Shown here: in pieces, positions 32,801 through 45,876 of the stretch
Numbering within the stretch: the first letter of the stretch is position 1
How the letters are laid out: each line of letters opens with the position of its first letter
DNA from: Clavelina lepadiformis
Taxonomy: Eukaryota; Chordata; Ascidiacea; Aplousobranchia; Clavelinidae
Reading direction: 5' to 3'
DNA length: 64,000 nucleotides
Assembly (NCBI RefSeq): GCF_947623445.1
Contig: NC_135240.1
Coordinates: 7,378,001 to 7,442,000, forward strand
Notes under the pieces: generated by a model
What the model was told of the DNA's origin: nothing
The model's database searches: none
The model's input: the letters and a program-made list of their open reading frames with translations, nothing else
Translations under genes and position numbers: made by a program

Positions 32801-34681
32801 TTTTGTGGCAAAAACAGCATCAATTTTTATGCAAACATTCCAATACCCAACAAGAACAAACTTTGGGTACTTCAAACATGACCAGATCCAAACTAGCATA
32901 CAACACACAACATTTGTCTTACCACGCAAATCTTCTGATGTCTTTGCCATGGTGGTATCTTAATAGATTTGGTGACCTTCAGTAAAACCGATAAAATTCA
33001 GCGTAAACGCATTTTTGACATAACACCGAAAGAACGACACCATTCCGATCGTCGCAACTCGCAAACCAAGCAGAAATCAATAAAACATATAAAGCTGTTA
33101 TTTAATCCGGTTGTCAAGAGATTGACGTTGTTTGCTGGAGATTGTATACTCCAACATCTATTTAAAACCGCTGCTGACAGAAACCTATGTAAGCGTGCTA
33201 CTGGTAGATAACAAGCGGCATAATACTCCTGTTAAAACCACGCTAAATTATTTAGTGTTTTGGTTGAAATATGTCACCAAAAGAGGTAACAATTATTTAG
33301 CTGCAGTACCGCGAAAATTTATCGTTTATCTCACACTAAACCTAGCACAACTGAAATTCAGTTCTTTCATCTGCCTACTACTATGACAAATCTCTACAGC
33401 TTGTTTTAGACTTTCTGTTTATATAGGAGCGCGATTATCGCCAACTGTGTTCTCCATTCTCGCGAAGAATACATTTGCTGATATCTTCAACATTCTATGC
33501 CACATCAATCTAACAGAGCATTTCGCTTGAAAATTACCTCACAAAACACTATTATGAAACATAATGACTACCTGACAACTCCTTACATAGTTTAAATATT
33601 ATTGTGAGTTTTGTAGTATATTTCGATGGATGGTCGCTACGCGAATCTAAAGCCACGCCTAAGGCTACCTTCACTTTTATCAGCAAGAATCTATACAGCA
33701 GGTCACGCTTTGTGAGCGAACAATGAGCGCACTGGAGCGTGAGAGGGACGGTTTTGAGTCGACGTTTTTCTCCTCTCGAGCAACGAAATCTCGTCGGAAA
33801 ACAAATGGATTTAAACAAGATATCAGTCGTACATTGGGAGAAGATGACATCGAGTCGTTGTCAAATCTGTCGCGTTGAAGGAACCAAGTCAAGTATTATT
33901 ATGATGTCATCATTTGGATGGCGAGTATAAACGCTATTACGCCTTCGGGGAACCCCGAACTGCGTAGACGTGCTATTTGATATATCAGAAGTCCACTTAA
34001 TCTTTTAACTTTGAATAAGAAGTGCGAGCAAGTAATGTAGCTGACTGATGGTGACATAAAACGCTTCCGAAACATGATCCACATCAAAAATTTCTAAATT
34101 ATATCGAATTTGACAAACCAAGCCGAATACATCATGATATGTTTAATTATAATCTGTATGGTGACATATTGCACAAAGTCAACAAACTTCGAGGAGAATT
34201 GAAGTTTTCATAAATAAATTTAGAGCATTCAATTTATGGAAACAATTGTTACTTAATAATTACTGATTACATGAAAATAATTAATTAAATAATTACATAC
34301 ATAAGTTATACATCATCAAAGTACTTGGAATGAAAATTAAGGAAAATGCATAAAAGGCTTTGAAATAGAAATTACATCTTGGCTTTAATATTTTGAATAA
34401 ATGGCTTGCACTTCTAGTTACCACTTTTGTACTTGTACTAACTTGTTTTTATATTTATCGATTTTAACTACGTAACACTCTACCACCATCTACTACTCTA
34501 CTAACTTAAAATCTACAAACTATTTTAAAAACATTCCATTCCTAGTTAAAGATCAACATAGACCAAGTTACAGAGGTAAACAAAGCAAATAAAATCTGAA
34601 AATGCTACAAAATGACAGAAGACAATGTGCCCTTGCAAATAGTGCACATTATAAGATGGCAACAGTTTAGTCCCTGCATCA
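29835..34681. other. Interval between Crumbs-like gene and DPYS/CRMP 3' end
   Basis: No coding exon is recognised in 4.8 kb. A 118-codon minus-strand ORF at 31146-31502 and several ORFs near 33550-34087 have no family features. The stretch should contain the Crumbs-like promoter, any upstream leader exon of that gene and the DPYS/CRMP 3' UTR (34.1-34.7 kb is AT-rich and UTR-like). Confidence 0.5.
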
Positions 34682-38198
<3,517 letters not shown>

Positions 38199-38432
38199 GC
38201 AATTTTACAACAGAACAAATTAATCTTAAAACTCTGAAAAAACGCAAGTTTAACAATGTTTTGTTAATACTATGCAAAATAAAATCCTACAATACTACAC
38301 CGATAAGTTTGCAAATTGTGTGGTGGGTGTTGCTTGCAAATTCTCCAACAAAAAATGCAGCTAATAGGTCTAACTATGAAATGTGAGGATGTAGCCAGCA
38401 TTTCGGTTAGAGTAATACATAATACCTTAGAA

Positions 38433-38922
38433 CAGGGGTGGCCAGACCTGCTTCATGCTCGAGCCGCATTTAACAAATTCCAGTTTTAAAAGAGCCACAA
38501 CACAAACACAATAAAAACACGAATTTATTCACTCACAACGAATTGTAGCTATTGATAAACATTAGTGCTGCGTGGTGATACTATGAGTCTCCACCTGGGC
38601 TTCACCATCTCTTTTTGCAATTATTAGTATAACCGTAGCTAAGACTTAAAACTAGGTCAGCCCTGACGTACAGCTTCAATCTGACAGTTTACTTAACTAC
38701 AGTGTACAATAATGAACTTTTTGGAGTGTAATCTGATTATTACTAACCATGAGTCCATTGTTACTACGTGTGATAGAACGCATTGTTTCATAATCTGATC
38801 AAATAACTCGTCTAGACCGGGAAAATGCATGTCTAATTCAACAATGCTAATTCATTAAAGAGCCGCAATCAAAGGCTCAAAGAGCCGCATGCGGCTCGAG
38901 AGCCGCAGTTTGGCCACCCCTG
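38433..38922. mobile_element. hAT MITE, 490 bp, with perfect 8-bp target duplication
   Basis: The ends read CAGGGGTGGCCAGACC and, inverted, CAGGGGTGGCCAAACT. Target duplication CCTTAGAA lies at 38425-38432 and 38923-38930. Subterminal GAGCCGCAT / GCGGCTC repeats are typical of hAT ends. There is no ORF. It lies about 0.2 kb upstream of the DPYS/CRMP start codon. Confidence 0.9.
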
Positions 38923-39209
38923 CCTTAGAAGGTTTGACCGTGTTCCGTTAGGTTCTGATTTACAGTGCAGTTTATGGTGCAAAATGAGTGCTGATGAGAT
39001 GACTGGGATGATAAATCAGTCACACATTGCACACACTGCATTGTAAACAAGGGTTATACTGTTGTAATATTGCTACTGAGTATTGCCTAATCCTAGAGGC
39101 TACATTATAAATAATAATGCAGCAAGCTATGCCTATGCGCATATAAAAGAGCTTTCATTTCACTCAACAACAAAAGTAAATTTTTTTCAATTTCATCAAT
39201 TGCATAGCA

Positions 39210-40754
39210 CAGTGTTTCTCAACCCCAAGTCCGCGGACTCATTTGAGTCCGCGTAAGGTTTTTGTGAGTCCGCAAGCCCATTAATTTACCGTATATAATT
39301 AGGCATAGGTCATAATTTTCGCGACGGTTCTTCGCCTCAAACAGTAGGGGTCGCAAGAAATACCTTGGTGTGTTGGATAATTTTGGTAATTACAACATTC
39401 GTTTGTTGGTAATTTAAAATAGTCTGATTCAGAGTCTTGTTTATTTCTATTGTTACGATGATGGCAATCCAATCCAAGGATTATTCCTTAATTCTTTCGT
39501 TCTCTTCTGCTTCTTCCAAATCCTGGCGCGCAAATCACCTCCTTTTTTTTCTTTTTTAAAAGGAGTTCCAAAGTGTCAGAGCTTTTTTGTTTCTTTCCTT
39601 CTCTCGCAATGCAATTTCACCTGCGCACGTTACACCAGGTTGTGCTTGCAAATGTCTGTGCATAAGCCCGTTTAGGCATTATTGGTGGCGAAAAGACCTC
39701 GCCATAGTTTTCAAAGAAGTTGTTTCTGTTGTCAATTTTATTAAATCTCGTTTAACTTGATCTTGCACACTCGTTTATTTCGTGTATCATGTGAAGAAAT
39801 GGGGGCAGAATACAATAGGCTTCTGTTCAATCAATCTCCAATCAAACATTCGTTGGTTATCGCGAGGAAAGGTACTGGAGAGAGTGGCCAACCTTCGAGA
39901 TTAAATCAGCACCTTTTTGAAAGAACAGAAACATGAATTTGTTGCTCTCTTTAGCGATGACAAATGGATTGCCAAATTGCTTTTCTTAGCTATTTTTTTA
40001 GCCATGTGAACCAATTGAATGGCTCTATGCAGGGAAAAGACAAAAATATTTTAGCTGTAACAGAAAGCATTAATGCGTCTGCGCGGTATTCGTCGGATCT
40101 TTCTTGAGCACCTCGATACATTTGTTTCAGAGCTGGATCGATATATTCCTTCCCACAGTTATAACAAGATGTTTAACTGGGTACGAAATACTTTTGAGGT
40201 GTCAGCGTTAGAGGTTAATTCAGAAATAAATTGCTTCGCTGAACAGTTGTTTGAACTGCAAAGTTTACAGATGTGGAGAGACAAGTTCAAAATTGTTTCT
40301 CTGTTTCAATTTGGGCGAATGTTCTATCGAAGGAACCTAATCTATCTGACCTATACAAACAAGCAGCAATAGCTCTTCTGCTTTTTTCCGACTACATACT
40401 TGTGTGAAGCTGGATTTTCAACTTAACTATGCTTAAAACCAAGTACCGGAACTAACATCAACCGGAAAATGATATCAGGTGTGCATTGAAGACCATAATT
40501 CCTGATTTCGACAAACTTGTGAAGCAAGTCCAGGGACAAAGTTCTCATTGAGATAGGTTGAGCAAAGGTCGTATTTTTCAAGGTTTCGACTGAGATTTAT
40601 AGTGCATATGTGCCCAATAAACAAAACGCTTCTGCTTTTTTATCTTACTGTTTTAGTGTTGAACTAACTTATTTTTTATTCCTATTACATGAGTCCGCGA
40701 ATACTTATGTTAAAAGGAAAATAGTCCGTGGGCTAAAAAGGTTGAGAAACACTG
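39210..40754 (+). mobile_element. hAT transposon with decayed transposase, 1545 bp
   Basis: The terminal repeats CAGTGTTTCTCAACC at both ends are perfect, flanked by the perfect target duplication GCATAGCA (39202-39209, 40755-40762). Subterminal blocks repeat AGTCCGCG. The interior carries remnants of a hAT transposase on the plus strand, so this is a copy of an autonomous family rather than a MITE. At about 1.5 kb it is shorter than a full hAT (2.5-4 kb), so it has lost internal sequence. Confidence 0.92.
39930..40560 (+). pseudogene. hAT-family transposase remnant (ZBED/SCAND3-like)
   Basis: Plus-strand fragments resemble the C-terminal half of Charlie/ZBED5-type transposases. FNWVRNTFEVSA parallels the family's F-WVRNPF-VS, LQMWRDKF parallels L-E-W, and downstream pieces read like MLKTKYRN and the end of the dimerisation region. 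The longest open stretch is 40073-40372; flanking parts of the same similarity lie in other frames or contain stop codons. The RNase-H catalytic region is not recognisable. No activity is expected. Confidence 0.75.
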
Positions 40755-43075
40755 GCATAGCAGTATGACCGCAGGTCACTTATGCTTTTGTACTCAGACA
40801 GTCCGACTTGCAGGCCTTAATAGGAAGGAGTTATTAAAGTAAAAGAAAAGAAAGTGTGACGTAATAATTTCTCAATAATACTCGATCCTGATAAGGGAGT
40901 GCAAAATTAAAAGAAACGCGTATAACCTACTGTACATTCAAAATTTCAAATCCATGTACGCAATGTTTTCTCGGCTCCAACCGTCTCTCATAGTTCATAC
41001 TTCTGTAACTACTGAACAGTGAACAAGACCTAGGCTACAGCAGAAAATTAGCAATTATTTTGCACTCTCTTAAAATTTCTTAGCGGTCGCCAAAGCCAAA
41101 TCTTAAAAAACCTGACGTGTGCGGCAAACAAACAATTCTCTATTTAACAATCAACTCGCAAAAACAACAATCCCTTACTCAATTGTTTAACTCGTCCAGG
41201 AAATGCAATTCTGTTTCAGGAAATTTGATTGCTGATGGTGCTGCCAAAACCACAATTAAAAATGCATTGAGGTCTACTTCAAAACTCGCTAAACCAGTTG
41301 TAAAATACCAAAAATACAAAAAGACAAATATTTTATGGTAAGTAGAATTCTTCAATACAATAAATATTTACAAACAAACAAATTTCCCAGCTAAACAATT
41401 CTAAAACGAACTAAATTTACGACGACAAAAACATCAAATTTTGAATTTGGCAATACTGGTTTCTTATCAACAATAGTATCAAGCCAGCGTGTGTGACAAG
41501 CGAACAGTGTTTGCTTGGTTTGGAGCTGATAAAAACCAAGTGAGCAAACAGATGTGCGAACAAACATGTTTTAACATTAGTGAAAGAAGTAGTTTAAAAT
41601 TAAAGAAAAGGGCAGGCGAATTTTGATGAAAACAGTTTCAAAGCAATCTTTAAACTTGGTCGTCCAATGCCCATCCCTTTGTTTATGTGTTGTTTGCTAT
41701 CCCTTGATCGCTTTGGCGTTTGCAAAAATTGTGAAACTATGTTCGCCAGACCTGACATCCAGCAATGACAACGAAAATTAGGCTTTCCTCTTGATATATT
41801 GCCCGTGAAATAAATACAATAATTTAAAAGAGTTGAATATTAACTGATTAACAAAAAAACATTTAGCAGGCTTAATTGCTGTAAATTACAAAAGCAGTCA
41901 CCGCTCACATAACTCGAATATTAGTTGAAGAGCGGTTGCCATGTAGGCCTACTGCAATTAAAAATTCAAATCAAAAGACATTGTGCAAAAAGCAACGTTG
42001 CGAGCCAAAACGCAGTAAGAACATCACAGTATTTACCACATCAGAAACTGTTCGCATGGTTTTCTGGTTTTATTAACGTGAACCGCAAGTCCGAAACTTC
42101 GAGGAAATGCTTGAGACAAAACTCAACTTGCAAAATGTGCTGAGCTAATACGGACTTCGGACTCAAGAAACACTTCGCGTTGGTTACTGTATGCGTCCAA
42201 AACGCGCGCCATGTTGCTTTAATGCAGGGGGGCATAGTAACGGCCGTTCAAAGACCATAAAAACATGTAGTAGGCAAGCCGTCCTCCTGGCTGTGTTTCT
42301 TTATTATCCGCGTCATAGTTGCGGCATTACGCGTAATCAAACCTGCCGAATTTTAACGGCTCGTACTTCTGTTTACTTACAAGAGTTTTCATAATCCCTA
42401 TAGCCTATCAATACAACGCAAGAGCCTACCTCTAATACTTTAAACATTGTACGAATTTATTTGAAACATTTAATATTGCATTTAGATGATTATATAGTTC
42501 AATGAATAGCCGAAAACTTGTAACCATCATATAATTAGGCTACCACCTACTTTTGATCAGAACTATTCAAGAGAAAGCTTAGATAAGTTAGCTACATTCC
42601 CGAAAAAGAAATAATTAACGCGACAACAGCAATGGAATGGCACGATAATCTTTATCCTCATACGGAGGAGTCTTTGCACAACTTACAAACTCGGAAATGA
42701 ATTCTCATCGCTCGAGCTCCGGTTACCGAGCTCGTGTTTGTGCAATCTCCGAATTTCTGAACCGGAGTTAAACCGTTTTCCACTGCGGTTCGACTCTTTG
42801 GTTTCAAAACAAACGTGCAAGTGCAAGGGATTCGAGCGATCCAAGCAGCGCAAGCGATCCAAGCGAACTTGTTTGTTTCGAGGACACTCTATTTTTACCA
42901 TTAATTTTGAAGTGTAGTAGCCTCGGTGTCGCACACTACTTTCGCATTGAGGTTTACGTTTACCATTCCGCACACACGGTAATCTACGATTGAATGCTTC
43001 AGGATAGTACCAATATCTATGCTAACACAGGTTTTGTAGGTAGTTTGAGCGAAAAATTTAATATTTACCATCAAC
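40755..43075. other. DPYS/CRMP - DMAP1 interval, distal part
   Basis: No confident gene is seen. One plus-strand ORF (41117-41337) ends at a good GTAAGT donor and is discussed as a finding, but no following exon was identified. Just upstream of DMAP1 (42700-42900) the sequence becomes more GC-rich, with short direct repeats of AAGCGATCCAAGCG, which fits a promoter region. Confidence 0.45.
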
Positions 43076-44461
43076 ATGGCAGCCACGTCAGATGTTTGCG
43101 ATATCCTGGAACTACGTGGTGAGGAAAGTAAAACAATCACCAAAGCAAGAATAATCAGTGAAGGTCAAAAGAAGAAACCAAAGGCGAAACAAAATGCTTT
43201 TAAAAGACCTGAAGGTATGCATAGAGAATTGTATGCTCTCCTTTACCATGACAACATGGATAAACCACCACTATTGCCAACTGACACATCATTAACATAC
43301 CAAACTGTGAAGGCAAAATTAGGAGGTTGCACTGTTGTAAGGCCGTGGAAATGGATGCCGTTCACTAATCCTGCAAGGACCGATGGGGCCATATTTTATC
43401 ACTGGCGCCGTGAAGAGGACGAAGGAAAAGATTATACGTTTGCAAAGTTTGACAAAAAAGTTAAAATTCCTGTTTATTCTGAACAAGAATATCATCAGTA
43501 CCTGTCCAGTGATGACTGGAACCAAGATGAAACTGATCATTTATTTGATTTATGTCGCAGATTTGACTTGAGATGGCATGTTATATTTGATCGGTATGAT
43601 CATGCTAGATTTCCGCGTGACAAAAAACGAATGTTGGAAGATCTGAAGGAACGCTACTATGGCACATGTAACAGCCTGGGAAAAGCACATAAGCAACTCA
43701 GTGAGAAATATGATGAAATTGTTTATGATGCTGACCATGAGCGCCGAAGAAGACAGCAATTGGTTCGTTTGTTTGCTAGAACTGAAGAACAAGTGGAAGA
43801 AGAGGCCATGCTGATTCAGGAGCTGAAACGGATTGAAGCACGGAAGCGAGAACGTGAGCGAAAATCACAAGATCTTCAAAAACTTATTGCCCTTGATACT
43901 GGCAAAGATGGCTTAAGAAGGGCAGAACGAAAGTCAAACAAAAAGAAGTTTCCTGGAAGTGGATCCAAGAAAGATGGGCATGGTGTTGATGAAAAAGTAT
44001 CAGAAACAACATATGGCATTAAATTCTCGGACTGTAAATCAGCTGGGGTGATGCTGAGGTCTCAAATGATGAAACTGCCCACATCTGTCGGACAGAAGAA
44101 GGCCAAATCACTTGAATTATTGTTGAACGAACTAAAAATAGATCAACATCCAATGCCAACAGAAGAAGTTGCTCAACTATTTAATCGTTTGAGAAGTGAC
44201 ATGGTTTACCTCTATGATCTAAAAATGGCCTATGCCAATTACGAAATGGAGTTGCAGACTTTAAGATACAAGTGGGACGCTTTGGCCCCTGGTCATTTGC
44301 CCCCTGTGAAAGATGCAATACCACTGAGAGGCCTCTCTGACAGTTTAAATATTAATAAGCATACTTCAAAGACTGATGGTGAAAATACATCAAAAGTTGA
44401 TTCTGCTGCTGATCAAGTAATTGATGTGGGTTGCCCATCACCGCCAGCCGTAAAATCATAA
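43076..44461 (+). CDS. DMAP1: DNMT1-associated protein 1, intronless
   Basis: One uninterrupted ORF of 461 aa, close to the usual 460-470 aa of animal DMAP1. It opens with the conserved MAATSDVCDILELRG, then FKRPEGMHRELYALL, the WKWMPFTNPARTDG block and a SANT/Myb module at about residues 145-205 (YLSSDDWNQDETDHLFDLCR, ERYYGTC). A Lys/Arg-rich coiled region (about 215-275) precedes the C-terminal DMAP1 domain (about 320-420), which includes QLFNRLRSDMVYLYDLK. DMAP1 is a subunit of the NuA4/TIP60 acetyltransferase and SRCAP remodelling complexes and also a DNMT1 partner. It has no intron although most neighbouring conserved genes have 10-19 exons; the frame is intact and core motifs are conserved, so it looks functional. 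Confidence 0.96.
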   Translation: MAATSDVCDILELRGEESKTITKARIISEGQKKKPKAKQNAFKRPEGMHRELYALLYHDNMDKPPLLPTDTSLTYQTVKAKLGGCTVVRPWKWMPFTNPARTDGAIFYHWRREEDEGKDYTFAKFDKKVKIPVYSEQEYHQYLSSDDWNQDETDHLFDLCRRFDLRWHVIFDRYDHARFPRDKKRMLEDLKERYYGTCNSLGKAHKQLSEKYDEIVYDADHERRRRQQLVRLFARTEEQVEEEAMLIQELKRIEARKRERERKSQDLQKLIALDTGKDGLRRAERKSNKKKFPGSGSKKDGHGVDEKVSETTYGIKFSDCKSAGVMLRSQMMKLPTSVGQKKAKSLELLLNELKIDQHPMPTEEVAQLFNRLRSDMVYLYDLKMAYANYEMELQTLRYKWDALAPGHLPPVKDAIPLRGLSDSLNINKHTSKTDGENTSKVDSAADQVIDVGCPSPPAVKS

Positions 44462-44804
44462 AATACAAGTATTTTATGTGTCAGGAGCAGTTTTATTTTA
44501 TTCTTGGTCGTGCGCCTTTTTAAGGAAACAATAGTTTGCTCGTGTGTCTTTTCAATAGCAAGTCTTCATGTTGTTCACATATTATCGTGATTGATACACG
44601 GTTCCATTAACCGTTGTAACAAATCTGTGTTTGGTAACCACAGTTCAAACGAATTTGTCATGATATTGGCATACTGTCTGTCGAATCCACAATCATATTT
44701 CTAAGATTATTTTTGGTTAACTGCCTTGCATTTGGTATTTGTGTCTTTTGACGATGTTTTAAATTCTCTAGATGCTTGTATAGGTTGCAATATAAGCAGT
44801 TAAT
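44462..44804. other. DMAP1 - NDUFA2 intergenic spacer
   Basis: 343 bp separate two plus-strand genes. No canonical AATAAA and no coding sequence were found. The short spacing and shared direction allow either a compact promoter or co-transcription; the sequence alone does not decide. Confidence 0.4.
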
Positions 44805-45263
44805 ATGGCTACGAAGCAGCTTGTTAATTTGTCTAAACATTTTCGAGAATTGAGATTTCATCTTTGCCAAAGATCGGCAACCAGCCAAGGACTTCGGTAT
44901 GTTAAATGTTTGTCATTATCAATCCTTACATAGTGTACAATGATTGCTTCACAAATCATTTGACATTTTACGCTTGTAATTTTAGAGATTTCATAGAAAA
45001 TCATTATGTTACTGTGAAACAAGAAAATCCAACATTTCCCATATTGATAAGAGAATGCAGTGGAGTGGAACCAAAAATTTATGCTCGATACGGCAAGTGT
45101 TAAAATTCAAAGGAGTAAGAACTACTGATATATCATAGAAATTGCAGTTTGATTATGACTGCATTTTGTTGCAGGTAAAGGAGCGGAACGCAGCATCTCC
45201 GTTGCAAATCAAACTCCCGAACAGATTATATCATCAATTCAGAGTTTGCAACATTCTATGTAA
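44805..45263 (+). CDS. NDUFA2: Mitochondrial complex I subunit NDUFA2 (B8)
   Basis: Three exons, 44805-44896, 44986-45092 and 45175-45263, close in phase (2, 1) to 288 nt, 95 aa; human NDUFA2 has 99. Family motifs are [20 protein letters not shown] (human [20 protein letters not shown]), [20 protein letters not shown] and the C-terminal TPEQI helix. It is a thioredoxin-fold accessory subunit (L51/S25/CI-B8 domain) at the matrix arm of NADH dehydrogenase. The second intron starts with GCAAGT instead of GT: the only in-frame junction joins TAC G to GT AAA, restoring GKGAER. A GT donor two bases later would give an immediate stop. Confidence 0.95.
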
Positions 45264-45309
45264 ATTTTTATTTATTTTGCTGTTTGTAATACATTTCTTT
45301 TGTCGCCAA

Positions 45310-45315
45310 AATAAA
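45310..45315 (+). terminator. Poly(A) signal for NDUFA2
   Basis: AATAAA lies 47 nt after the NDUFA2 stop codon, a typical position for a compact 3' UTR. Confidence 0.7.
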
Positions 45316-45876
45316 CTCGACTGAAATCAATGGTTTAAATGCAAACAGGTAGGCAAGCAGATTGCTATGTTAAGTACAGACACTTCCCAATCTATAAATA
45401 TTTGGAACTATGATCAACACACTCGCAAACATGCTGTATTTTTAAAATCTAGTGCTTTTAAATGTATGTTTCATGTTCGCTTAGAGAGGAGGCATTGTAT
45501 GGTAATATGGTTTACAATTATTTCGATGGTAATTACTGAGGCAAAAGTTGTATAGTGAAAGTCTGAAAATTATGTCCGGTATTACGCACAGCAGTGCACT
45601 GATTAGCTGCACTTACGAAAGGAAATTTGTTCTTTATTACCTCAGCAATCTATTATAAAGATAAAATGCACTGGCATTATTCTATGTTACTATAAATGGT
45701 AGCATATTAAAACGCATGATCTCAAGTCATTAAAATTTATTATTATGAGCATATTATTGCACGAAACACTTGTATAAAGTAAGCAAGACGAACTGTCTTT
45801 CATAAGTAATACGTGATGCCATATATTAACAGCAATAATCTTGTAATACAGTAAATCCACAACAAAAGTATGAAAT
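45316..45876. other. Convergent 3' spacer, NDUFA2 / EXOC3
   Basis: AT-rich, with no coding exon. It contains the minus-strand poly(A) signal of EXOC3 (45736-45741). Confidence 0.5.
45736..45741 (-). terminator. Poly(A) signal for EXOC3
   Basis: Minus-strand AATAAA, about 136 nt beyond the distal stop codon of EXOC3. It serves both alternative C-terminal ends if they share one 3' UTR. Confidence 0.55.

Noticed and set aside
44462-44804. DMAP1-NDUFA2 operon with trans-splicing
   Set aside because: The 343-bp spacer is longer than typical tunicate operon spacers and no spliced-leader evidence can be read from the DNA.
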